A DNA stretch of 11,063 nt from Gardnerella kenyensis (GTDB lineage Bacteria; Actinomycetota; Actinomycetes; Actinomycetales; Bifidobacteriaceae), in assembly GCA_003585735.1 (NCBI GenBank), contig NQOH01000011.1, forward strand, positions 10,263-21,325, written 5' to 3'. The position numbers and the translations under genes were made by a program. The notes beneath the pieces are model-generated. The model was not told where the DNA came from. It saw only the letters and a program-made list of their open reading frames with translations, and made no database searches. Every line of letters begins with the position of its first letter. Within the stretch, counting starts at the first letter, position 1. Shown here in pieces: positions 1 through 6,906 of this stretch.

Positions 1-881
1 AGCTCTTCGATTAATTCAATAACTTCACAGATGATTTCATCTCTAATGTCTTCAGGAATATCGTTACTAGATATATTGCATATGGATCTTCCTTTTAATC
101 CACATGATTCATTGATTGAGTTGTTCATTTGTAGCGTATCTTCAATGCGCTGAATGAACTCGCTTCGAGCATCATGCTTAGCAGCATTTCCACGTAGAAT
201 GTCGATAATATTATGACCTTCTTCAAAAGCCTGATCTGCCAAATCATTTATTTCTTCAATAGCTTCTCGTTGCTTTTTAGAAATAGACTTGTCAAGTAAT
301 GCTATTTTACTTTGTAGTGCAATATCTGCAATCTTATTAGTTAATTTATCGTGCATTCGCACAGCCAAATTAAGATTATTAATTGTTTGCCTATCTTTTT
401 CATAAAGAACCATTTTTTGGTGATAAATGCGCAAAATAATACCAGTGCAAACGCAAAATATATTTATTAAAAGGTAAGCAATAAGATACTTGAAAGACAA
501 AGTTGATAGGTATCGGTATGCAACGTAGTGTAATGCATCTATTACTAAGAATAAAGGTAGTGTAAATTGAATCGGATATAAATATGAAATAAAAACAAAT
601 GATATGATGAGCCCGAAAGTTACTGGTGGAAGATTCAGACTAGGAATAACAAGAATGCTGAGGTGCACAAAAATATAGCACATGCTCATAAAATGCGGGA
701 GCAAGCAAAGGAACAGATTCATAGCAGCAAGAATCATGTAAACTATAACAAGTTGTATTGTGCTATTGTCGCTATTTGAGTAAATATATGCATCCATTGC
801 GCTCGACAAACATCCCAATAGTAAAAATGTTTTATTGTCAATAAGCTTTTCTCGCAAACGACGCATTAAGAAAATAATCAT
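1..881 (-). CDS. Sensor histidine kinase, NarL-partner type (partial, C-terminus beyond the window edge)
   Basis: My own reading of the minus strand gives an uninterrupted frame of 293 codons running off the left edge. The N-terminal half is very hydrophobic, with about five or six membrane segments between residues 18 and 150. A linker follows, then a dimerisation/phosphoacceptor region with MHDKL, whose His177 fits the HisKA_3 pattern of kinases that partner NarL-type regulators. The visible end (VIELIEE) looks like the approach to the N-box of the ATPase domain, so the catalytic domain should lie beyond position 1. The ATG at 881 overlaps the TGA of the upstream response regulator in an ATGA, which points to translational coupling; a second in-frame ATG lies at 866. 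The signal is unknown. A multi-pass sensor without a large extracellular loop suggests a membrane or hydrophobic cue, but that is inference. Confidence 0.8.
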   Translation of the reverse strand, partial: MIIFLMRRLREKLIDNKTFLLLGCLSSAMDAYIYSNSDNSTIQLVIVYMILAAMNLFLCLLPHFMSMCYIFVHLSILVIPSLNLPPVTFGLIISFVFISYLYPIQFTLPLFLVIDALHYVAYRYLSTLSFKYLIAYLLINIFCVCTGIILRIYHQKMVLYEKDRQTINNLNLAVRMHDKLTNKIADIALQSKIALLDKSISKKQREAIEEINDLADQAFEEGHNIIDILRGNAAKHDARSEFIQRIEDTLQMNNSINESCGLKGRSICNISSNDIPEDIRDEIICEVIELIEE

Positions 882-1549
882 TGTGTATCATTTCCTAAAT
901 ATTCATCATGCAGCCATGTGGTAATAAGTTGTGAACGATTCGTCACATTCAACTTTTTGAACACGCGACGAAGGATAGTTTCCACAGTACAAGTTTCAAC
1001 AAATAAACGTTTAGCGATTTGTGCATTGGTCATGCCTTTACTGCACAACTTTACAATTTCAGTCTCATGATCCGTTAAAGCAAGGCGTCCCTTTTTTGGC
1101 TTATTTTGCAAACGTTGAAATGCTGTCATCGTGTCGTCAAAATGAAGATCTCCTATTATTTGTGGCTTGAATGTGCCATGGGCAATACTGCTAAGCATGG
1201 CGCAAATAGTTTCTGGGTGGTTTTTTCCAACAATGCCTTGCGCGCCTGCTGTTGATGCTTTTAAAGCATAATCGTTGATAGGGAATGAAGTTATAGCAAT
1301 TATTATTGGGAGTGAGTATCTTCTTCGCAATTCGTATAATATTTTAATTCCCGAAACCCCAGACATATACATGTCAATTAGCAGCACGTCTGGGCATTGA
1401 TTTTGACAAAACTGAATTGCTTGATCGACGCACGTGGACAACCAGCAAATATTGCAGGACGGAACAACCTGTTCAATATATGTTTTTAGGCCGTGTAGAC
1501 AAAAACAATCATCATCAACAATGCCAACAGTAATATGCTTTGCTATCAT
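878..1549 (-). CDS. Response regulator, NarL/FixJ family with LuxR-type DNA-binding domain
   Basis: This 223-residue protein is the normal length for the family. The N-terminal receiver domain (about 6-125) has the acidic pair Asp12/Asp13, the likely phosphoacceptor Asp59 in LLIDMYMSG, Thr87 and the conserved Lys109. A C-terminal LuxR-type helix-turn-helix covers about 157-215, with LTDHETEIVKL, the MTNAQIAKRLF helix and VFKKLNVTNRSQL. Phosphorylation of the receiver by the cognate kinase would be expected to control DNA binding. The ATG at 1549 follows an AAAGGAG ribosome binding site four bases away. The gene precedes its kinase and overlaps it by four bases, so the two are one transcription unit. 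The MFS transporter upstream on the same strand is a plausible target, but no binding site can be assigned from sequence alone. Confidence 0.93.
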   Translation of the reverse strand: MIAKHITVGIVDDDCFCLHGLKTYIEQVVPSCNICWLSTCVDQAIQFCQNQCPDVLLIDMYMSGVSGIKILYELRRRYSLPIIIAITSFPINDYALKASTAGAQGIVGKNHPETICAMLSSIAHGTFKPQIIGDLHFDDTMTAFQRLQNKPKKGRLALTDHETEIVKLCSKGMTNAQIAKRLFVETCTVETILRRVFKKLNVTNRSQLITTWLHDEYLGNDTQ

Positions 1550-1560
1550 ATTGCTCCTTT

Positions 1561-1804
1561 AGAAAAGCATTATTTAAGTAATAATAGTACTTGAATTTGT
1601 ATGATGAATATCTTGTCTAGGAAAACCTTTACAAAGCAGATTGTATAAAGGTAGTTACTGGAGCTTATGGGGGTTACTCCGCAGCGAATAAGTTCGCTTA
1701 AAGCTTAGTGATTTAATCACAATGTGGTTGAGGCATGGCGATGATGAGTGAAGAAGTTGCCATGTGTCTTTATGCTGTATTGCGCTTACGCACTAAATGG
1801 ATTG
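1561..1804 (-). other. Dyad-rich spacer between the MFS gene and the response regulator
   Basis: No convincing gene is present. Read on the minus strand there are five successive inverted repeats: CATGGC/GCCATG (1734-1764), GTGATT/AATCAC (1708-1720), AGCGAA-CTTA-TTCGCT (1683-1698), GGAG/CTCC (1660-1680), and CCTTTATACAA/TTGTAAAGG with a two-base bulge (1626-1651). None is followed by a U-run, so they do not look like ordinary terminators. They could be operators for the two-component system or a structured 5' leader of the regulator mRNA. I could not identify a known riboswitch. A promoter for the regulator should lie here, but no clear -35/-10 pair stood out. Confidence 0.45.
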
Positions 1805-3067
1805 TTATATGCTTCTTTTTACCCATGTTGATGGTGTCCAATAATCTTTGGTAAGCATTGATGGGTATGTTTGTTTACGAGTTTGAATAATCCATAAGGC
1901 TATACATGTTGAAACAAGTATTACGCCAGCTGCAATCATTATGAATAATGATGAATTTAGATTTCCACATGCTAGTACGCTTGCATACCCTATGATAATG
2001 CCGCATTGCTCCATAATAGAAGTAAAAGTAGTAGTCGCGCCGAGAATGTGTGTTGGTATGCCGTCGAGAAGAGCTGTTTGCCCATAGACAATAGTTGCGT
2101 CAAAAATAATACCTGCAATGAAAGCAGAGCAAAGAAAAAGAGCAATCCAATTATTAAGTGCGAAAATAAGTAAAGGAATAGAAAGGAATCCAGGTAATAA
2201 AATAGAGTATAAAATCTCATAATGTAGCACAATGTATTTGCATAATATTGAGCCTACAATCATGCCAATGTTAAATATGCTGACTATTGATCCCCACGTG
2301 GATGCCGAATGAAAAAGCGTGAGACAATGGTGTGCTCCCATTAGTCTAAATGCAGCAAGCCATGATCCAGATTGTAATGCTGATACTACTCCTAAGACTA
2401 TTAACCATGGTGTAGATTTCATATAGTGTAGAGAAGCTGTAAAGCCAGCAGTTTTATTGCTTCCTGTTTTCGTATTGTTTGCGCTATTTTGTGCTTGCTG
2501 GTTTAGATTAACTAACAGTAGAGGTAGCGCCGCTAATATCATCACAATAGCAATGCTCGTGAAGAAAATGAGCGGATTACATATATCAACAAATATGCCA
2601 GTAATCGCAGGTGCAGCAAGCCTGCTGAGATTAATCCACATGCGCATGCTTGCTAAAAATTTGGTTTTTTCGCCAGTTGGTGCGCTATATGCCATCAATA
2701 CTTTTTGATTAGGTGAAGAAAATGCAGTAAAGAACCCGAATATTATGCCGAGTAGTGTAACCATAATAGTAATAAGATTATGCCGTGCTACTAAAGCGAA
2801 ACCATATCCAGCACACAGCAAGGCAAAACAGAACGTTAGCGCTATAAACAATCTAGTTGGTGGATATTTATCTGCGATAATGCCGCCAAGCGGTGCTGCT
2901 ATGCAGGTCATAAGCGCTACTGATACCGCGTTAAGCGCTGCGTGAGATAAGTCAACATGTATTAAAAGATATAGGCTTACGCCAAATCTACAGCTCGTTA
3001 AAAGAAAAGCATTAAGCGATAAAACGGATATAATCAAACCCGATCGTACTCGTGCTACATCGTTCAT
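1805..3067 (-). CDS. Major facilitator superfamily transporter, probable exporter
   Basis: The 420-residue product is almost entirely hydrophobic, with about twelve predicted membrane spans. The MFS signature loop between spans 2 and 3 is recognisable as GGIIADKYPPTRL (residues 61-73). A polar cytoplasmic linker rich in Asn, Gln and Thr (about 187-217) joins the two six-helix halves, as is usual for the family. The ATG at 3067 sits behind a purine-rich stretch rather than a strong Shine-Dalgarno sequence. The gene lies 111 bp downstream of the aminotransferase and about 255 bp upstream of a response regulator/kinase pair on the same strand. That context suggests export of a compound sensed by the kinase, but the substrate is unknown. 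A/T-ending codons and a lower GC content than the aminotransferase set this block apart. Confidence 0.85.
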   Translation of the reverse strand: MNDVARVRSGLIISVLSLNAFLLTSCRFGVSLYLLIHVDLSHAALNAVSVALMTCIAAPLGGIIADKYPPTRLFIALTFCFALLCAGYGFALVARHNLITIMVTLLGIIFGFFTAFSSPNQKVLMAYSAPTGEKTKFLASMRMWINLSRLAAPAITGIFVDICNPLIFFTSIAIVMILAALPLLLVNLNQQAQNSANNTKTGSNKTAGFTASLHYMKSTPWLIVLGVVSALQSGSWLAAFRLMGAHHCLTLFHSASTWGSIVSIFNIGMIVGSILCKYIVLHYEILYSILLPGFLSIPLLIFALNNWIALFLCSAFIAGIIFDATIVYGQTALLDGIPTHILGATTTFTSIMEQCGIIIGYASVLACGNLNSSLFIMIAAGVILVSTCIALWIIQTRKQTYPSMLTKDYWTPSTWVKRSI

Positions 3068-3178
3068 TGCTTACTCTTCTTACTTTTCTTTCTTTCATAT
3101 TCTGAATAATATATGCCTTTTGATATACACCTTTTTCTGGACTGCGAGTGAAATGAGTGTTATAGGTAGTGGTTGCGG

Positions 3179-4723
3179 CTACTGGCGATAGTAGGAGAGG
3201 AAGCTGGAGAGTTTGCCCATTGCGTCGCGAAGTGTTTGCAAGCGCGGCAAGTAAACTACGCGGAAGTAGCCTGGAGTCTGCCAATTAAAGCCTTTTCCGT
3301 GCACAATCAGCAACTTCTGATCGCGAAGCAAATCAAGCGCAAACTGTTCGTCATCGTGAATGTTGTAGCGAGCAGGATCAAGCTTTACAAACATGTAGAA
3401 AGCAGCGTCTGGTCGCTCAACGCTTACGCCGTCCATCTCCTGAAGCGCGTTATAGCAGTATTCGCGCTGCTCGTACACGCGTCCGCCCGGCTCCAAATAC
3501 TTCTCAACGCTCTGGTATCCGCCCAAAGCAGTCTGAATAATCGACTGCGCAGGAACATTCGAGCACAAACGCATATTAGACAGCATGTTAAGTCCCATAA
3601 TGTAGTCGCGAGCCTTGGATTTATCTCCCGAAAGACTCATCCAGCCAATGCGGAAGCCTGCAATCATATGCGACTTAGAAAGTCCGCTAAAAGTTACGCA
3701 GAACACGTCTGGAGCAAGAGAAGCAATCGAAATATGCTTCTTGCCGTCCATAACAAGACGGTCGTAAATCTCGTCCGCAAAAATAATCAAATTAAACTCG
3801 CGCGCAATCTTAACAATCTCTTCCAAAACTTCGCGACTATACAGCACGCCCGTAGGATTATTCGGGTTAATAATCACGATTGCTTTAGTGCGAGGCGTGA
3901 TTTTAGAGCGAATATCGGCAATATCCGGGTACCAATGCGACTTTTCGTCACACATATAGTGCACAGGAGTGCCGCCAGCCAAGCTCGCACACGCAGTCCA
4001 CAACGGGTAGTCCGGGCTTGGTATAAGAATCTCGTCGCCGCAATCAAGCAGTGCCTGCATAGAAAGGTTAATCAGCTCGGAAACGCCGTTTCCAGTGTAA
4101 ATATCTTCCATTTGCACGCCTGGAATTCCTTTAAGCTGGTCGTATTGCATAATTGCTTTGCGCGCGGAGAAAAGTCCGCGGCTATCCGAGTAGCCTTCGC
4201 AGTCAATAAGCTGCTGCTGCATGTCGTAAATTACTTCGTCTGGAGCGCGGAAGCCAAAAGGCGCAGGATTTCCAATGTTGAGCTTTAAAATATGCGTTCC
4301 GTTTGCTTCCATGCGGTTTGCTTCTTCTACAACAGGGCCGCGAACGTCGTAAAGCACGTGCTCAAGTTTTGTGGATTTGTTGAAGTTTCTATGTTTGAGC
4401 GTTTGGGAAAGTTCAGCTTCTGTAAGCTGTGGCTGTTGCTGCTGTTGTAATTGATTTAATTGTGATTCTTCTGCAGACTGGCAGTTTTGCGCGGTTTTTG
4501 CGCAAGAATGGCCGCTCTTAATTCCATTACCGCTGATTCCTAGAATTTCGGCAAGCATGTTACGCACGTCTTTGCGCGGCTCAGTTTTGCCGCTTAAATA
4601 CTGGCTTAATTGGCTTTTGCCAAGCTTATGGCCGTTTTTTGCTGCAAGCTCGATTACTTCAATCTGCTTGTATCCCTTGCGTTTCATAGCTTTCTTAAGC
4701 TCGTCAGCAAAATTTTGTGCCAT
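3179..4723 (-). CDS. alaA: XRE-type HTH domain fused to AlaA-like alanine/glutamate aminotransferase
   Basis: A 514-residue protein in three parts. Residues 3-65 form an XRE-like helix-turn-helix (KSQLSQYLSGKTEPRKDV). Residues about 72-112 are a Gln-rich linker with a run of five Gln. Residues about 117-514 are a fold-type I PLP aminotransferase closely resembling E. coli AlaA by memory (VRGPV, LNIGNPAPFGF, GNGVSELI, NPNNPTG). Expected active-site residues are present: Tyr239, Asp317 and Tyr320 in DEIYD, the PLP Schiff-base Lys350 in GLSKS, Arg358 for the phosphate, and Arg488 for the substrate carboxylate. The likely reaction is pyruvate plus glutamate to alanine plus 2-oxoglutarate. E. coli AlaA (about 405 residues) lacks the HTH. 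An in-frame ATG exists at 4750, but 4723 is preferred: it follows GAAAGAAAG and fits the promoter at 4767-4795. DNA binding by the N-terminal domain is inferred. Confidence 0.92.
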   Translation of the reverse strand: MAQNFADELKKAMKRKGYKQIEVIELAAKNGHKLGKSQLSQYLSGKTEPRKDVRNMLAEILGISGNGIKSGHSCAKTAQNCQSAEESQLNQLQQQQQPQLTEAELSQTLKHRNFNKSTKLEHVLYDVRGPVVEEANRMEANGTHILKLNIGNPAPFGFRAPDEVIYDMQQQLIDCEGYSDSRGLFSARKAIMQYDQLKGIPGVQMEDIYTGNGVSELINLSMQALLDCGDEILIPSPDYPLWTACASLAGGTPVHYMCDEKSHWYPDIADIRSKITPRTKAIVIINPNNPTGVLYSREVLEEIVKIAREFNLIIFADEIYDRLVMDGKKHISIASLAPDVFCVTFSGLSKSHMIAGFRIGWMSLSGDKSKARDYIMGLNMLSNMRLCSNVPAQSIIQTALGGYQSVEKYLEPGGRVYEQREYCYNALQEMDGVSVERPDAAFYMFVKLDPARYNIHDDEQFALDLLRDQKLLIVHGKGFNWQTPGYFRVVYLPRLQTLRDAMGKLSSFLSYYRQ

Positions 4724-4766
4724 AATCTTTCTTTCTCGTAAAACCAGCATTTATAAATTGAACAAA

Positions 4767-4795
4767 TTGATAGCAAAGTTCACAATAAAGTTCAA
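4767..4795 (-). promoter_or_regulatory. Probable sigma-70-like promoter of the XRE-AlaA gene
   Basis: On the minus strand TTGAAC (4795-4790) is followed after exactly 17 bases by TATCAA (4772-4767). Transcription would begin near 4760, giving a leader of about 37 bases to the ATG at 4723 and leaving little room for the ATG at 4750. The -35 hexamer belongs to a family of TTGAAC-like repeats in this intergenic region. Confidence 0.6.
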
Positions 4796-4880
4796 AATAT
4801 AAGTATTAAATTGAATTATTTGCCTAATGTTAGTCGCAAAAATTATTTTTGTATAGTAATTTTTCAAAAAATGACGAAAA

Positions 4881-4941
4881 ATAGTAGAAAATAGTAGAAA
4901 ATAGTAGAAAATAGTAAAAAATAGTAGAAATATAGTAGAAA
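4881..4941. repeat. 10-bp tandem repeat, unit ATAGTAGAAA, about six copies
   Basis: Five units sit in exact 10-bp register from 4881 to 4930, the fourth having AA in place of GA. A sixth unit follows at 4932-4941 after one inserted T, and a decayed unit precedes at 4871. The array is in the divergent intergenic region between the aminotransferase and the small WHLTH gene. The period is close to one DNA helical turn, so AT-tract bending or length variation affecting transcription is possible. The hydrophobic Phe/Tyr-rich frames across it are artefacts of the repeat. Confidence 0.85.
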
Positions 4942-5085
4942 AATTGAACTAAAGTATAAGAAATTGAATTTATATTGAACTTTTGTGAATGTGTTTTGTG
5001 GCTTAAGTTTAGGAATATTGCATGATTTACGCCATTGCGTGCGTCTTGTATAAGCTCTGTTAAGCGGTTTGATACCATAAAAGCT

Positions 5086-5343
5086 ATGTATTTCTTTACT
5101 CCGAGGCGCTGCGAATCTACCCAAAAAATCATGTATAAGAATAAAGGGCAGGCTCTTATGGCAGCGGAGCAAAGTTTACGAGAGCGCGGCGCGCAATTGT
5201 GGGTTTACGCTTGCGAATATTGCGGATGCTGGCATTTGACGCATAAAAATCCGGTAGATCGCATGTATTCGGATATGCGCTCGCCAGCTGCAAGCACAAA
5301 GCCGAGGTCTAGAAAGCGTGGATATAAACCAAGGCGTCGCTAA
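5086..5343 (+). CDS. Small basic protein with CxxC...WHLTH motif, possible zinc-binding
   Basis: An 85-residue hypothetical protein. Cys9 near the N-terminus, then Cys43-x2-Cys46-x-Cys48 followed directly by WHLTH (His50, His53), could form a zinc knuckle. A strongly Arg/Lys-rich tail (RSRKRGYKPRRR) suggests nucleic-acid contact. Small actinobacterial proteins with a similar CP.CG.WHLT core are known to me only as uncharacterised. Start choice is uncertain. The frame is open back to a TTG at 5035 and another ATG lies at 5131. I prefer 5086 because it keeps the PRRC segment, which seems to belong to the family. No clear Shine-Dalgarno sequence precedes it, so a leaderless or very short leader is possible. 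It converges on the nitroreductase gene with only 16 bases between the stop codons. Confidence 0.6.
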   Translation: MYFFTPRRCESTQKIMYKNKGQALMAAEQSLRERGAQLWVYACEYCGCWHLTHKNPVDRMYSDMRSPAASTKPRSRKRGYKPRRR

Positions 5344-5359
5344 ACTAATGCTGTGTTAA

Positions 5360-6148
5360 TTACGCGACGTTAAAACCTTGCCTTGCAACTTGCTCAACAT
5401 CCTCTGCCTCATGCTTTTTAGCGCTATTATCCGTTGCCAACGCAACAATTTGCGCACTAAAAGCGTCAACCGGTCGGCTAGCATTTCGCAAATCGTAATA
5501 TTTATGAACGCGCGCGTCAAAATCAGCAAGATTTTCTAATAATTCAGCGTCGTCAGCAGGGTAAGTATTCTCAAAAATCTGCATGTTAGCGCTCATTCGT
5601 GGCTTTAATTCCGGATTTTGCGCAGGCTTACCAATTGCCAAGCCGAGCACAGGGTACGTGTATTCAGGCAAATTCAAAATATCAATAAGCTGAGTTCTAC
5701 TGTTCAAAATTGAACCAAGAATTACGCAACCAAGCCCCAAAGATTCCGCAGCAGTTTCCATAGCGTGAAGTGCCAAAATAACGTCGTTTTGAGCCTGCGT
5801 AAAGCGGTAACGAGTTTTAAGCATAAACTCGTCGCTACTAGTATCTACATCTACGCCATTTTTTTGCGCGATTACAGCGTTTCTGTGCTGGTCAATAATA
5901 AAAACGTACAGTAGCGGAGCTGTAGCAATATATGTTTGGTTGCCAATTTCGGAAAGTTTCTGCTTAATTGCGCTATCCGTAATTTTAATCGCTGACCAAT
6001 CGTTCAAAAACTGGCTGCAAGCGGCTCGCTGAGCCACGGTTTCAAGAGTGGCGACTGTATCTTCGTCAATTGCTTCGTTGCTAAAAGCGCGAATGGAGCG
6101 GCGGTTTAGTAAAGTATCAATAGTCTCGTTGTGACGTAAGTTTTGCAC
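5360..6148 (-). CDS. NfsA-like nitroreductase / FMN-dependent NAD(P)H oxidoreductase
   Basis: A 262-residue flavoprotein of the nitroreductase superfamily, NfsA/flavin reductase branch. The FMN phosphate-binding segment NRRSIRAF is at residues 15-22. A central helix (122-140, ending AAESLGLG) precedes the dimer core, and GKPAQNPELKPRM (173-185) matches the NfsA-type GxPxxNPxLKPR segment. Such enzymes use NAD(P)H to reduce flavins, quinones or nitroaromatics in the cytoplasm. The physiological substrate cannot be told from sequence. The C-terminal extension after about residue 235 is Ala- and Glu-rich and longer than E. coli NfsA (240 residues). The start is GTG at 6148, with AAAGGG upstream at a rather long spacing of 11 bases. 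The DUF4235 gene lies 96 bp upstream on the same strand. Confidence 0.9.
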   Translation of the reverse strand: MQNLRHNETIDTLLNRRSIRAFSNEAIDEDTVATLETVAQRAACSQFLNDWSAIKITDSAIKQKLSEIGNQTYIATAPLLYVFIIDQHRNAVIAQKNGVDVDTSSDEFMLKTRYRFTQAQNDVILALHAMETAAESLGLGCVILGSILNSRTQLIDILNLPEYTYPVLGLAIGKPAQNPELKPRMSANMQIFENTYPADDAELLENLADFDARVHKYYDLRNASRPVDAFSAQIVALATDNSAKKHEAEDVEQVARQGFNVA

Positions 6149-6186
6149 GTTATTATTATCCCTTTATTTTTATATCGCTTTTATTA

Positions 6187-6213
6187 TTTCGCTTATTTCG
6201 CTTATTTTGCTTA
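6187..6213. repeat. 9-bp tandem repeat TTTCGCTTA, three copies
   Basis: Two perfect units and a third with C replaced by T lie between the DUF4235 gene and the nitroreductase start, flanked by decayed copies on both sides. The array sits about 40-60 bp upstream of the GTG, so it may overlap the nitroreductase promoter. No clean -35/-10 pair was found. Confidence 0.7.
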
Positions 6214-6244
6214 TTTTTTGCATTCTCAGTTCATTTGTTCAAAA

Positions 6245-6745
6245 TTAGAATTTATTTTTTCTAAATTGACGCTTTCTTTGCCTTCGCGCAATATAAGACA
6301 AGGTTCCGCTGCTTACTAAGCGACCGACAATCGTAGTAAGAATCGCAGAAAATACTGCGAAACCAATAGACATTAGCAACGGCTCTTCTTGCTTAACACG
6401 CTGCTTTTGCGCAATTTTTTCATTAGAGCGTCCGTTACGCTGTTCGTTACGTTGTCCGTTACTCTGTTCGTTACGCTGCTTATTAGAACCTAAATTAATT
6501 TTTTCAGAATGAATATTCTTTTTCCACACAACATGCGCAATTTGCCCAGCTATAAACGTTGCAAAAGACGGAAGCGCGGCTTTAAGCAACGAATCTCCTA
6601 AAGTATTTGGGTTTTTTAATCGGCGCTCGCGAAGCACATCAATCTTATGATTTGCTGCATTAAGTCGCTGTACTGTAGCCTGAGCTGCGCGATGATTGCG
6701 AGCGGATTTATTATTTGCCGATGATAATTGCGTCATATTTTCCAT
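6245..6745 (-). CDS. DUF4235-like small membrane protein with in-frame tetrapeptide repeats
   Basis: A 166-residue protein with two hydrophobic segments (about 53-74 and 122-143) separated by a hydrophilic, repeat-bearing loop. The N-terminus is a basic, probably helical region and the C-terminus is strongly basic (ARRQRKRQFRKNK). The arrangement, with TLGDSLLKAALP...AGQIAHVVWKK and a later paired helix, resembles the actinobacterial DUF4235 family, whose function is unknown. The frame is open to 6841, but the first 32 residues look non-coding in character. I therefore prefer the ATG at 6745 (MENMTQ) or the one at 6736; neither has a good Shine-Dalgarno sequence. Residues about 89-105, with RNEQ, SNGQ and RNGR units, come from a 12-bp tandem repeat and lengthen the loop. 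The gene is divergent from the phosphatase. Confidence 0.7.
   Translation of the reverse strand: MENMTQLSSANNKSARNHRAAQATVQRLNAANHKIDVLRERRLKNPNTLGDSLLKAALPSFATFIAGQIAHVVWKKNIHSEKINLGSNKQRNEQSNGQRNEQRNGRSNEKIAQKQRVKQEEPLLMSIGFAVFSAILTTIVGRLVSSGTLSYIARRQRKRQFRKNKF
6433..6480. repeat. 12-bp in-frame tandem repeat, four copies
   Basis: Four consecutive 12-bp units begin at 6433, 6445, 6457 and 6469. Each starts with CGTTAC and has the pattern CGTTACGCTGTT with one to three substitutions. Because the unit is a multiple of three, gain or loss of copies would keep the DUF4235-like gene in frame and only change loop length. Confidence 0.85.
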
Positions 6746-6906
6746 GTTAGTGGTAACGAAATACCAATTTTGGCGGTAACATAGAACAGTAATCTCGATT
6801 TGCAGCAGTGTAGATGCATTTTGAGAAATATACGTGAACAAACTCGTGCCGCTTGGCGTCCGGTGCGACGGAAGGGTTACGTGGCGCTGTAGAGGAATGT
6901 GAAGCT

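Larger units (their letters stand above)
4755..4980. repeat. Cluster of TTGAAC-like hexamers, candidate operator sites
   Basis: In this stretch TTGAAC occurs on the plus strand at 4758, 4944 and 4975, and TTGAAT at 4811 and 4964. On the minus strand TTGAAC lies at 4790-4795 (inside the promoter -35) and GTGAAC at 4778-4783. Several copies share the longer form AAATTGAA. Some recurrence is expected in such AT-rich DNA. Still, sites flanking and overlapping the promoter of a gene that encodes an XRE domain are compatible with autoregulation. Confidence 0.4.

Noticed and set aside
1683..1698. Rho-independent terminator for the MFS gene
   Set aside because: The 6-bp hairpin has a tight four-base loop but no T-run after it on either strand.
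1713..1763. Minus-strand 16-residue reading frame (MATSSLIIAMPQPHCD) upstream of the response regulator, considered as a signalling peptide
   Set aside because: It has only a weak AAAG upstream and no secretion signal, and it overlaps an inverted repeat. Nothing beyond its position supports it.
3173..4288. Plus-strand open frame of 371 codons opposite the aminotransferase
   Set aside because: It lies antisense to a gene with all active-site motifs, and its translation is Arg/His/Asn-rich without domains.
4830..5172. Minus-strand frames encoding Phe/Tyr/Leu-rich peptides across the repeat region
   Set aside because: The composition is a direct product of the TA-rich 10-bp repeat and AT-rich DNA. 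Two such frames overlap each other and there is no ribosome binding site.
6746..6841. N-terminal 32 residues upstream of the DUF4235-like start
   Set aside because: They are in frame but dissimilar in character to the rest of the protein, and would leave almost no room for promoters of the two divergent genes.
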